Source: Rhodoferax sp. (GTDB taxonomy: Bacteria > Pseudomonadota > Gammaproteobacteria > Burkholderiales > Burkholderiaceae_C). From it: 54,855 bases of DNA. The stretch's first letter is position 1; every line of letters begins with the position of its first letter. Positions 17,417-25,551 of this stretch are shown here, in pieces. The notes under the pieces were generated by a model. The model was not told the DNA's origin and ran no database searches. It worked only from the letters and a program-made list of their open reading frames with translations. The stretch lies in assembly GCA_008015235.1 (NCBI GenBank), contig SSFF01000035.1, forward strand, positions 1 to 54,855, read 5' to 3'. The position numbers were made by a program, and so were the translations under genes.

Positions 17417-18811
17417 TCAGGCCGCGAACAGCGTGCTTCGAAGCTGGTACAGGCGCTCACGCCGCGACAGTGCGGTGTCCGCACTGGACTCCAGCAGCGG
17501 CACAAGGATGCGGGGTGGGCATTGGCGCAAGAAGTCCAGGGCTTGCAAGCTGCCGCCGAAGTATTGGCAGGTCTTGTCCCACTGCACATGAAGGCCTGAT
17601 TCCCCGAGTTCCTGGTAGATAAAGGCTGCAGTGGGCGAGGCTGTCAGATCCGTGGTACTGCTGCGGGCCCGTCCATGTGCCAGCACTTGCAGCAGGGCCG
17701 CATCCACGTCCGTGGGGACTGTCGCAGTGTCTGGGCGCGGCAGTGGAGACGGAGTTACCGCGGTGGCAAAGTCCCCCAAGAACATGGAAATGGGTGCATC
17801 ACCTCCCGTCAGTTCTGCCAACGCCTCCAGCACACCCATGGGTAGCAACTTGGCCCGCAGGTAGTGGACGGAAAATGCGATGTTGGCGTGGGCCTTGCGG
17901 GTCAGGTCTGCGTGTTGCTCCAGGCTGGGCTTGCCTTGGAACTGTTGGAACACGGCAGCCGGGTTCAAGTGGGCCAGAAAGCCATCCATGCGCTGCAAGG
18001 CCTGGCGGTACTCTTGCAGTGTGTACAGGCCTGCCGCGGCCAGCGGTTTGTTGGATTCCTCGATCAACAACCAGGTCTGCGACAGAAACACGCCCGGATC
18101 GGCTTCGGCAAAGCCCCCCACATCCCGGTTGGCCAGTGCGGCGGCGTCTGCCACCATGGCCAGGGCGGCACGGTGTGCGTTTGCAGCATCCTGCAGGTAG
18201 GGCGACTCCTGGAGCAGCTGACACAAACGTTCATGCAGCTGGTCCAGGGTGCTGCGCCCGTCCGCGGCGTTGGGACGGAAGGCAACCGTGGCCTCTATGC
18301 AGGCCGCAATATGCAGAAGAGTCTGTGGTGGAAGGTAGGGGGCCAGCAAACGGACGGCGGATATGGCGCTCAGAAACTCGTTCATGCCACCAAAGGCAGG
18401 CAAGGCTTGACCGAAACGGAAGCCAAAAATGTGAACCACCTGCGCCAGCTGATCGATCCCAGTCGGGGTGCTGGCAGGAGAAGAGTGTTCCGTTGGGTCG
18501 GACAGAATCAATGCACCGTTGGTCAGCGTGGCCACGTCGGAGAGTACGGGCACCAGGGCGCCGGGCAGGCCACCATCGAGCTGGTAGTAGACGGTGTCGT
18601 GAAAAAGTGCGGCCAGTGTCTGTACGGGATTTGCCCCTTCGCAGAGGTCAAACACATGGCTGGTGGTGTGGTAGGCACGTGTCTTGGCGCCCATGCACCG
18701 GTGCACCACCATGCCCAGCTGCTCGATGTCGGCCATGGGAGGGGTGGAGCCCAAGGCACCCAAAGACTGCTGAAAAAGCGCGATGAGGCGATTGATGGTA
18801 GCGGTAGCCAT
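17417..18811 (-). CDS. Uncharacterised protein with HD-like metal motif
   Basis: 464 aa, not recognised as a named family. Near the N-terminus, AYHTTSHVFDL (His48, His52) followed by AALFHDTVYYQLD (His71-Asp72) looks like the H...HD metal site of HD-superfamily phosphohydrolases. No GYP motif is present, so it is not an HD-GYP c-di-GMP phosphodiesterase. The rest is predominantly helical with no transmembrane segment. The start is uncertain: ATG 18811 has no visible ribosome-binding site, and an in-frame ATG at 18916 would add 35 residues. It is divergent from the PuuB-like gene. Confidence 0.7.
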   Translation of the reverse strand: MATATINRLIALFQQSLGALGSTPPMADIEQLGMVVHRCMGAKTRAYHTTSHVFDLCEGANPVQTLAALFHDTVYYQLDGGLPGALVPVLSDVATLTNGALILSDPTEHSSPASTPTGIDQLAQVVHIFGFRFGQALPAFGGMNEFLSAISAVRLLAPYLPPQTLLHIAACIEATVAFRPNAADGRSTLDQLHERLCQLLQESPYLQDAANAHRAALAMVADAAALANRDVGGFAEADPGVFLSQTWLLIEESNKPLAAAGLYTLQEYRQALQRMDGFLAHLNPAAVFQQFQGKPSLEQHADLTRKAHANIAFSVHYLRAKLLPMGVLEALAELTGGDAPISMFLGDFATAVTPSPLPRPDTATVPTDVDAALLQVLAHGRARSSTTDLTASPTAAFIYQELGESGLHVQWDKTCQYFGGSLQALDFLRQCPPRILVPLLESSADTALSRRERLYQLRSTLFAA

Positions 18812-18910
18812 GGTTGCAAATGCTAGCTGTTGCCCTTGTATTGCGGTGGGGGAAGATACGTGCTGTGTGCCGACTTTCTCCGAAAAAGACGCAAGTAACA
18901 AGTCGCATTT

Positions 18911-18962
18911 GTGCATTCATGCACGCAAAAGCCTAAAGAAAATCACGTTCTTTGTGATCACA
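18911..18962. promoter_or_regulatory. Clustered palindromes upstream of the PuuB-like gene
   Basis: Three inverted repeats lie in the 162-bp divergent gap: GTGCAT-TC-ATGCAC (18911-18924), ATCAC-N7-GTGAT (18942-18958) and the perfect TGTGATCACA (18953-18962), 11 bp before the ATG at 18974. The position suggests operator sites for a regulator of the oxidase/ligase pair. The binding protein is unknown. Confidence 0.35.
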
Positions 18963-18973
18963 TCTGCGCCTTC

Positions 18974-20263
18974 ATGACTGCCACCCGCACGCCCTCGTAC
19001 TACACCGCCAGCATCCGCTCCGAGAGCAATTACCCGGTGCTGCAAGGCGCTGTCGCGGTGGACGTGGCCATCATCGGGGCCGGGTTCACCGGCATTGCCA
19101 CGGCGGTGGAGTTGGCCGAGCGCGGCCTCAAGGTGGCGGTGCTGGAAGCCAACAAGGTGGGGTGGGGCGCCTCGGGGCGCAACGGCGGGCAGGTAACCGG
19201 CAGCCTGTCGGGCGACGGCGCCATGCGCACCCAGCTGCAAGACCAGGTGGGGGTGGATGCGGAAGACTTCATCTGGCACCTGCGCTGGCGCGGGCACGAA
19301 ATCATCCAAAGCCGGGTGGCGAAGTACGGCATTGACTGTGATCTCAAGCACGGCCACCTGCACGCCGCCTTCCAGCCCAGCCACATGGCCGAGCTGCAGG
19401 CCGGGCGCGACGAGGCGGTGGCACGCGGCATGGGCGAAGACGTGGCACTTTTGGACAAGGACCAGGTGCACGCCATGCTGGGCACGCCCCTGTACGAAGG
19501 TGCCCTGCACAACAAGCGCAACATGCACCTGCACCCGCTGAACCTGTGCCTGGGCGAAGCCCGCGCTGCGGCCAGCCTGGGCGCGCTGATCTTCGAGAAC
19601 TCCCCTGTGCTGGACATCGTGCACGGTGCCCATCCGGCATTGGTGACGGCGCAGGGGCGCGTCAACGCCAAGTCGGTGCTGCTGGCGGGCGACGCCTACC
19701 ACAAGCTCGAACAGGGCCAGCTCGGCGGCCAGATGTTTCCGGCCACAGGCGGCATCGTTACTACCGCGCCCTTGACCCCCGCGCAGGTCAATACCATCAA
19801 CCCGCACGACTTGGCGGTGTACGACACCCGCTTTGTGCTCGACTACTACCGGCTCACCGCCGACAAGCGCCTGCTGTTTGGCGGTGGCGCCAACTACTCG
19901 GGCAAAGAGTCGCGCGACATTGCGGCCGAGCTGCGCCCGGCCATCGAGCGCACTTTCCCGGCCCTGAAGGGCATTGCGATCGATTACCAGTGGAGCTGCA
20001 TCATGGGTATCGTGGTGAACCGCGTGCCCATGCTGGGCAAGCTCTCCAGCAACGTGTACTACTGCCAGGGCTACTCGGGCCACGGCGTGGCCACCACCCA
20101 CATCATGGGCGAGATCATGGCCCAGGCCATTACCGGCAGCATGGAGAAGTTCGACACCTTTGCACGCTTCCAGCACGTGCGCGTGCCGGCCGGCGATCTG
20201 CTGGGCAACCCCTTGCTGGCTGTGGGCATGTGGTACTACCAGCTGCTGGAAAAGCTGCGTTAA
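18974..20263 (+). CDS. FAD-dependent amine oxidoreductase, PuuB-like (DAO family)
   Basis: 429-aa D-amino-acid-oxidase-superfamily flavoprotein most like gamma-glutamylputrescine oxidase (PuuB/OrdL). It has the FAD-binding VAIIGAGFTGIATAVELAER (Gly35-Gly40), the family motif GWGASGRNGGQVTG, FGGGANYSGKE, and C-terminal YCQGYSGHGVATTH. The family oxidises glutamylated or free amines to aldehydes. The next gene is a PuuA-like glutamine-synthetase homologue, so the pair probably catabolises a polyamine or other amine. ATG 18974 gives the family-like N-terminus but has no strong ribosome-binding site. The substrate is inferred, not shown. Confidence 0.85.
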   Translation: MTATRTPSYYTASIRSESNYPVLQGAVAVDVAIIGAGFTGIATAVELAERGLKVAVLEANKVGWGASGRNGGQVTGSLSGDGAMRTQLQDQVGVDAEDFIWHLRWRGHEIIQSRVAKYGIDCDLKHGHLHAAFQPSHMAELQAGRDEAVARGMGEDVALLDKDQVHAMLGTPLYEGALHNKRNMHLHPLNLCLGEARAAASLGALIFENSPVLDIVHGAHPALVTAQGRVNAKSVLLAGDAYHKLEQGQLGGQMFPATGGIVTTAPLTPAQVNTINPHDLAVYDTRFVLDYYRLTADKRLLFGGGANYSGKESRDIAAELRPAIERTFPALKGIAIDYQWSCIMGIVVNRVPMLGKLSSNVYYCQGYSGHGVATTHIMGEIMAQAITGSMEKFDTFARFQHVRVPAGDLLGNPLLAVGMWYYQLLEKLR

Positions 20264-20306
20264 TACGCACTGCGAACAGAACAACATATTCCAAGAGACA
20301 TTCACC

Positions 20307-21665
20307 ATGACACCCCCCACATTCCGCGCCCCGCTGAACCCCGCCACCCTGGCCGAAGAGCCCTTTGTGCGCTTTGCCGTCACCGACATCGACGGCGTGT
20401 GCCGTGGCAAGCACCTCAGTGGCGCAAAGGTGGCCTCCATGCTCAAGGGCGGCGGCACCATTGCCAGCGCTTTGTTCGGCTGGGACATTGCCGATGAGCT
20501 GTATGACAACGTGGGCTTCACCGGCTTCCACACTGGCTACCCCGACATTGGCCTGCAGTTGGACGCCTCCACCGCGCGCCAGCTGCCCTGGGACGACAAC
20601 CGCTGGCTCATCCTGGGCGAGCATGTCAACGCCGACGGCACGCCGCTGGCCATCTGCCCACGCCAGGTGCTCAAGAAAGTGCTGAAGAAGGCCGAAGCTA
20701 TGGGCTTTACGCCCATGGTGGGAGTCGAGTTCGAGTGGTTTGTGCTCAAGGAAACCGAGCTGTCGCTGCGCGAAAAGGGCTTTCGCAACCTGCAGACCGC
20801 GTCCCAGGGCCTGACCAACTATTCACCGTTTCGCCTGAGTGCCGAGCATGGCTTTGTGCGCGACCTGTTCGACAACCTGCCCAAGATCGGCGTGCCGCTG
20901 GAAGCCCTGCACACCGAAGCCGGCCCTGGCAACTTCGAGGCCGCCATCCGTTACGGCACGGCGCTGGAAGCGGCCGACCGCGCCATCCTGTTCAAGCAGG
21001 CGGTGCGCGAGATTGGCCGCCGCCACGGCCTCATCAACACCTTCCTGGCCAAGTTCTCCACGGCCTACGCCGGTTGCGGTGGCCACATGCACCAGAGCCT
21101 GTGGAAAGACGGCGCCAACGCCTTCTTCGATGCCAAAGCTGAACACGGCATGAGCGACACCATGCGCCACTACGTGGCCGGGCAGTTGCACTGCCTGCCG
21201 CAGCTGTTTGCGTTGTACGCGCCGTTCATCAACAGCTACAAGCGCCTGGTGGACAACAACCTGGCGCCCACCAAACCCACCTGGGGTGTGGACAACCGCA
21301 ATGTCTCGCTGCGCGTCATTCCCGGATCAAGCAGCTCGCTGCGCCTGGAAACCCGCACGCCCGGCGCCGACACCAACCCCTACCTCGGGATTGCAGCCGC
21401 TGTGGCCTCGGGCCTGTACGGCATTGAAAACAAGCTGGCCCTGCAAGCGCCTGTCACTGGGGCCAACAAGGGCGCCGAAGGCATGGAGCGTCTGCCGCGC
21501 ACCTTGGCCGAGGCCACCGACAACCTAGAGCGCTCGGCCCTGGCGCGCGAGCTGCTGGGCGAGGGCTTTGTCACTCACTTCGTGCAGACCCGCCAGTGGG
21601 AAGTGCGCCGCTTCAACCAGGCTGTGACCGACTGGGAACTGCAGCGCTACCTGGAACTGGTGTAA
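20307..21665 (+). CDS. Glutamine synthetase family ligase, PuuA-like
   Basis: 452-aa type-I glutamine-synthetase homologue. The catalytic regions are GVEFEWFVLKE, LHTEAGPGNFEAAIRYG, GCGGHMHQSLWKDG (nucleotide/metal loop) and GVDNRNVSLRVIPGSSSSLR followed by LETRTPGADTNPYL. Next to a PuuB-like oxidase the likely reaction is gamma-glutamylation of an amine such as putrescine rather than ammonia assimilation. Start 20307 follows AAGAGACA and sits 43 bp after the oxidase stop. No aldehyde dehydrogenase or gamma-glutamyl hydrolase gene (puuC, puuD) is adjacent. Confidence 0.87.
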   Translation: MTPPTFRAPLNPATLAEEPFVRFAVTDIDGVCRGKHLSGAKVASMLKGGGTIASALFGWDIADELYDNVGFTGFHTGYPDIGLQLDASTARQLPWDDNRWLILGEHVNADGTPLAICPRQVLKKVLKKAEAMGFTPMVGVEFEWFVLKETELSLREKGFRNLQTASQGLTNYSPFRLSAEHGFVRDLFDNLPKIGVPLEALHTEAGPGNFEAAIRYGTALEAADRAILFKQAVREIGRRHGLINTFLAKFSTAYAGCGGHMHQSLWKDGANAFFDAKAEHGMSDTMRHYVAGQLHCLPQLFALYAPFINSYKRLVDNNLAPTKPTWGVDNRNVSLRVIPGSSSSLRLETRTPGADTNPYLGIAAAVASGLYGIENKLALQAPVTGANKGAEGMERLPRTLAEATDNLERSALARELLGEGFVTHFVQTRQWEVRRFNQAVTDWELQRYLELV

Positions 21666-21724
21666 AAACTGGCGCTAGCCCGCATATATATTGCGTAAAT
21701 AGCCACAAAATACGTAGCAATTTT
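21664..21724 (+). repeat. Dispersed ~57-bp repeat, copy D (intergenic)
   Basis: Contains GCTAGCCCGCATATATATTG then CGTAAATAGCC and TACGTAGCAATTTT. It fills most of the 72-bp gap between the convergent PuuA-like and SDR genes and overlaps the last two bases of the former. It aligns with the reverse complement of copy F along its length. Confidence 0.8.
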
Positions 21725-21737
21725 GGGCTGTTCGCCA

Positions 21738-22547
21738 TCATTTATTTGCGCCGCGGGCCAGCAAACGCCAGTAATGCACGGGCATCAGGCGCTCCAGCAG
21801 CGCCAAAATCTTGGCGTCCATGCCCACCAGCACACGGGCCTGGTCGCGTTCCACGGCACGGACGATGATCTCAGCCGCACGGTAGGGTGGCATGCGCAGC
21901 ATCTTCTGCGCCAGCGCCTGGTGCTTGGCCGCCTCTTCGGCCCCCATCTTGTCCGACACCCGCGCACTCGTGGCAATGGCGGTGGCAATGCCGCCGGGGT
22001 GCGCCACCGTCACGCCCACCTTGGTTTTTTCCAGCTCCAGCCGCAGCGCGTTGGAAAAGCCGCGCACCGCGAACTTGCTGGCGCTGTAGGCGCTTTGCCC
22101 CGGCGGCGAGATCAGCCCAAACAGGCTGGAGACGTTGACGATGCGTGCCTGCGGCCGCAGGCGCAGTAACGGCAAAAAGGCCCGCGTCATGCGCACCAGA
22201 CCGTGGAAGTTGATGTCCATGAGCCAGTCAAAGTCGGCCTCGCTGGTCTGCTCGAACGTGCCACTGAGCGCCACACCGGCATTGTTCACCAGCATATCCA
22301 CATGGCCATGTGCTTCCAGCACCGCGGCGGGCAGGGCCGCTACGGCGGCACGGTCGGCCACGTCGAGCACATGCTGGCTCACCTTCACCTTGTAGCCCGC
22401 CAGCAGCTCGGCCGTGGTGTGCAGGCTGCTGGCGTTGACATCAACCAGGGCCAGGTGGCAACCGCGCCGTGCCAGCGTCTGCGCCAGGGCCTGGCCAATG
22501 CCACTGCCTGCACCGGTAATGACGGCAACTTTGTTCTTGACCTGCAT
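21738..22547 (-). CDS. Short-chain dehydrogenase/reductase
   Basis: 269-aa classical SDR: cofactor motif TGAGSGIGQALAQTLARRG, NNAGVA, the catalytic serine in IVNVSSLFG, and YSASK (Tyr/Lys pair). GGAGAAAAGCCCC precedes the ATG at 22547. It starts 23 bp after the flavin monooxygenase stop, so both are probably in one transcript. A hydroxylated or ester product of the monooxygenase could be its substrate, but that is inference. Confidence 0.92.
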   Translation of the reverse strand: MQVKNKVAVITGAGSGIGQALAQTLARRGCHLALVDVNASSLHTTAELLAGYKVKVSQHVLDVADRAAVAALPAAVLEAHGHVDMLVNNAGVALSGTFEQTSEADFDWLMDINFHGLVRMTRAFLPLLRLRPQARIVNVSSLFGLISPPGQSAYSASKFAVRGFSNALRLELEKTKVGVTVAHPGGIATAIATSARVSDKMGAEEAAKHQALAQKMLRMPPYRAAEIIVRAVERDQARVLVGMDAKILALLERLMPVHYWRLLARGANK

Positions 22548-22570
22548 GGGGCTTTTCTCCGTAGGTGGGC

Positions 22571-24034
22571 TTATTGAAACTGTAATGCGCCGTCGTGCAG
22601 GCGGCCAAAGCGGATGGCAAGAAGGTCTGCCAGGTAGTTCTGGTGGACACGCCAGGGATTGCGGTCGCCCTGGCGCGGCAGCAGGTGCTGGGCACGTTGC
22701 ACATAGCCGGACTGCAGCGCCATGAAGGGCTCGGCCCGCACCTGGCTCGGGGCTTGTGGTGTGACGCTGCGGAAGTTGTGGCGCTGCATGTGGTTCAGGG
22801 TTCGGCATACCCAGTCCGCGGTGAGGTCGGCCTTGAGCGTCCACGAAGCGTTGGTGTAGCCAAAGGCCATGAAGGCATTGGGCAGCCCGGCCAGCATCAT
22901 GCCCTTGTAGGCCAGTGCCTGGGGCACGGCAAAGGGCTGGCCATCCAGCGTGAACCGGATGCCGCCCAGCACTTCGAGCTGCAGCCCCGTGGCCTTAACG
23001 ATGACATCGGCTGGCAGATGGCCACCGCTGGCCAATGCAATGCCGTCGGGCGTGAAGTGGTCAATGTGGTCGGTCACGACCTGGGCCTTGCCCGCGCGCA
23101 GGCTGTGGAACAGGTCGCCATCGGGCACTGCACACAGGCGCTGGTCCCAGGGGGCGTAGGCGGGTGTGAAGTGCCGCATGTCGGTACCGGGTCCGAGCTC
23201 CTTGGCTGTCATGTTCATGATGTAGCGGCGAACCATGGCCGGGCGCTTGCGTGCCAGGCGAAAGAACAGCATGCCCAGCAGCACATTTTTCCAGCGCGTC
23301 AGGCCATAGGCCAAGCCCGAGGGCAGGTGCTGGTCCAGCTCCAGCGCCAATCTGTCCTCCCCCGGGCGGTCAATCACATAGCCCGGCGAGCGCTGCAGCA
23401 TGGTGACCAGGGCGGCTTGCTTGGCCATTTCCGGCACCAGTGTCACGGCCGTGGCCCCGCTGCCAATGACGACTACCTTTTTGCCTCGGTAGTCCAGGTC
23501 CTTGGGCCAGAACTGCGGGTGCACGACCGGCCCGGTAAAGCTGTCTTCTTGCGCAAACGTGGGGCTGTAGCCCTGTGCGTAGCTGTAGTAGCCGCTGCAC
23601 AGGTACAGAAAGCGGGTCTTCAGGGTAGAGCTTGCACCACCATTCGGGTGGGCGATTTCCAGCGTCCACAGGGCCTCTCTGGCGGACCAGTGCGCGGCTT
23701 GCACGCGCTGGTCGTATCGGATGTGCGCGTCAATCCCGGTTTCTGCCGCCGTGCCTTGGATGTAACGCAGGATGCTGCCACCGTCGGCAATGGCCTTGCG
23801 TTCTACCCAGGGTTTGAAGTTGTAACCCAGCGTGTGCATGTCCGAGTCGGAGCGAATGCCAGGGTAGCGAAAGAGGTCCCAGGTGCCGCCCATGCACTGG
23901 CGCGACTCCAGCACGGCAAAGCGCAGCTGGGGAGAGTGCTTTTGCAGGTGGCGTGCCGCGCCGATGCCGGATAGCCCCGCGCCGACGATAACCACATCGA
24001 ACACGCTGTCCGTGGGGGTGGAAGTGCTGGACAT
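22571..24034 (-). CDS. Flavin monooxygenase, Baeyer-Villiger type
   Basis: 487-aa flavoprotein monooxygenase of the EthA-like / Baeyer-Villiger group. It has the FAD motif VVIVGAGLSGIGAARHL (Gly18-Gly23) and the typical GGTWDLFRYPGIRSDSDM. The BVMO fingerprint FxGxxxHxxxWP is present as FTGPVVHPQFWP (Phe166-Pro177), and the NADPH motif is VIGSGATAV (from Gly191). Such enzymes insert oxygen into ketones or oxidise sulfur or nitrogen groups. It sits between an exported protein (6-bp gap) and an SDR (23-bp gap) in an apparent three-gene operon. The substrate is unknown. Confidence 0.92.
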   Translation of the reverse strand: MSSTSTPTDSVFDVVIVGAGLSGIGAARHLQKHSPQLRFAVLESRQCMGGTWDLFRYPGIRSDSDMHTLGYNFKPWVERKAIADGGSILRYIQGTAAETGIDAHIRYDQRVQAAHWSAREALWTLEIAHPNGGASSTLKTRFLYLCSGYYSYAQGYSPTFAQEDSFTGPVVHPQFWPKDLDYRGKKVVVIGSGATAVTLVPEMAKQAALVTMLQRSPGYVIDRPGEDRLALELDQHLPSGLAYGLTRWKNVLLGMLFFRLARKRPAMVRRYIMNMTAKELGPGTDMRHFTPAYAPWDQRLCAVPDGDLFHSLRAGKAQVVTDHIDHFTPDGIALASGGHLPADVIVKATGLQLEVLGGIRFTLDGQPFAVPQALAYKGMMLAGLPNAFMAFGYTNASWTLKADLTADWVCRTLNHMQRHNFRSVTPQAPSQVRAEPFMALQSGYVQRAQHLLPRQGDRNPWRVHQNYLADLLAIRFGRLHDGALQFQ

Positions 24035-24040
24035 GCGGGC

Positions 24041-24673
24041 TTACTGCGGCACGCTGATGCGCACTTGCAGCGAAAAGCTGCCCTGTTCCTGGCGGTTGCG
24101 CATCTGGCCGATGCCGCTTTGGTGGCCGTCTTGCACGCTGTCGCCCTGGGCAATGGTGGTCCATTCGTTCAGCGGAACCAACACCTGGGTGCTGCTGTTT
24201 TGCTGACTCACCGCGCCGCTGGCATTGGGCAGGCTGTTGGTGGCCTGCTGGGCGTCGAGCAGCAGTTCCACAAAGCCGTCGCCAGCCCAGCGCGGCGTGG
24301 CCAGAAAGCCGGTACCGGCCTCCAGCCACACGGTGGACGGCAGCACCACGATGACACCATTGCGCAGGTAGGACTGGCTCAGGCGCAGCGGGGCCGTGGT
24401 GCCGCTCATAAGGCGCACGCTGCGGCCGTTAAGCACTAGGCTGGTTTGCAGTGTGCGCGCCTCGCTGCTGCGGTTGTTGCTCTGCAGCGGCATGCCTTGG
24501 GTGATGTCGATGCCCTGGCTCTGGCTGGCCGCGCTTCGGTCTTGCCGCACCTCAATGAGCAGGTTCTTCAGGGGCAGGGGGCTGGTTTGGGCGCTGGCCC
24601 AGCCAGTGGTGGCCAGCAGCAGGCCGACAAGGAGGGTACGCAGGGCAGGGCGGCGAGAAAGCAGTGTATGCAT
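24041..24673 (-). CDS. Exported protein of unknown function
   Basis: 210 aa with a Sec signal peptide (RTLLVGLLLATTGWASAQ, cleavage near residue 29). The mature part is beta-rich and polar, with Gln/Ser-rich stretches (DRSAASQSQGIDITQG; SGAVSQQNSSTQV) and no transmembrane segment after the signal. No family recognised. It is the first gene of the group with the BVMO (6-bp gap) and SDR. A role in handling the monooxygenase substrate is only a context guess; it may simply share the promoter in the 103-bp gap with the divergent TSUP gene. Confidence 0.7.
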   Translation of the reverse strand: MHTLLSRRPALRTLLVGLLLATTGWASAQTSPLPLKNLLIEVRQDRSAASQSQGIDITQGMPLQSNNRSSEARTLQTSLVLNGRSVRLMSGTTAPLRLSQSYLRNGVIVVLPSTVWLEAGTGFLATPRWAGDGFVELLLDAQQATNSLPNASGAVSQQNSSTQVLVPLNEWTTIAQGDSVQDGHQSGIGQMRNRQEQGSFSLQVRISVPQ

Positions 24674-24776
24674 GGCTTGGCATTATTGGGCACAGCTGCA
24701 TTTGTGCGCCAGTCCACGCTGTCGTCTGTGCGATGGCCTGGCACCGATAATGGCTGCCAGAAGGAATGGACAAGCT

Positions 24777-25547
24777 ATGCATGAATGGGGAATCTGGGCT
24801 CTGCTGCTGGGCAGCGCTTTTGCAGCCGGGGTGCTGAACGCCATTGCCGGTGGCGGCAGCTTTTTGACATTTCCGGCCCTGGTGTTCGCGGGCGTGCCCC
24901 CCATTGCTGCCAATGCCACCAGCGCCTTGGCGGTCAGCCCTGGCTACCTGGGCAGCACGTTGGGTTTTCGCTCCGAATTGGCCGCCTTGCCGCGCACCCT
25001 CCTGTGGCGCGAGGCGACCATTGCCGCCGTGGGCGGCGTGGCCGGTGCCTTGTTGTTGCTGGTCACCCCGGCCAAGCTCTTTGCGGGTGTGGTGCCCTGG
25101 CTGCTGCTGTTTGCCACGGTTTTGTTTGCCCTGGGGCCGCAACTGTCGCGCTGGGCCGCCGTGGGCCGGGCCGCGGACGGTGCTCCGCATGGTGGGGCGC
25201 GAGCGGTCGGGCTGATGGTGGTGTCGGTGTACGGCGGCTACTTCAACGGTGGCTTGGGCATCTTGCTGATGGCGCTGTACACGGTGCTGGGGGAAAGCAA
25301 CCTAACCACCGTCAACGCCCTCAAGAACCTGTGCTCGCTGGTGCTGTCGCTGCTGTCGGTGGCGGCCTTCGTGCTGGCAGGTGTCATCGTCTGGCAGCAA
25401 GGCATCGCCATGATGCTGGCCGCCACGCTGGGTGGCTATTGGGGTGCCCAGTGGTCGCGCCTGCTGCCCGTGCAGTGGCTGCGCCGCGGCGTCATCTGTA
25501 TCGGCCTGGGCATGACGGTGGCGTTTTTCCTGAAATCGCGCGCTTGA
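24777..25547 (+). CDS. TSUP (TauE/SafE) family permease
   Basis: 256-aa inner-membrane protein with about eight hydrophobic helices. The paired TSUP motifs are visible: GVLNAIAGGGSFLTFPALVF in the first half and GGYFNGGLGILLMALYTV in the second. The family exports sulfite, sulfonates or related anions, or takes them up; the substrate here is not known. AAGGA at 24761-24765 supports ATG 24777. Its stop is 4 bp from the convergent glsA stop. Confidence 0.92.
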   Translation: MHEWGIWALLLGSAFAAGVLNAIAGGGSFLTFPALVFAGVPPIAANATSALAVSPGYLGSTLGFRSELAALPRTLLWREATIAAVGGVAGALLLLVTPAKLFAGVVPWLLLFATVLFALGPQLSRWAAVGRAADGAPHGGARAVGLMVVSVYGGYFNGGLGILLMALYTVLGESNLTTVNALKNLCSLVLSLLSVAAFVLAGVIVWQQGIAMMLAATLGGYWGAQWSRLLPVQWLRRGVICIGLGMTVAFFLKSRA

Positions 25548-25551
25548 TGCG

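Noticed and set aside
17417..18811. HD-GYP c-di-GMP phosphodiesterase
   Set aside because: An HD-like pair is present but there is no GYP motif or the HD-GYP downstream histidine pattern.
18953..18962. TGTGATCACA as a CRP site
   Set aside because: CRP needs TGTGA and TCACA separated by six bases; here the arms are fused, so it is reported only as a palindrome.
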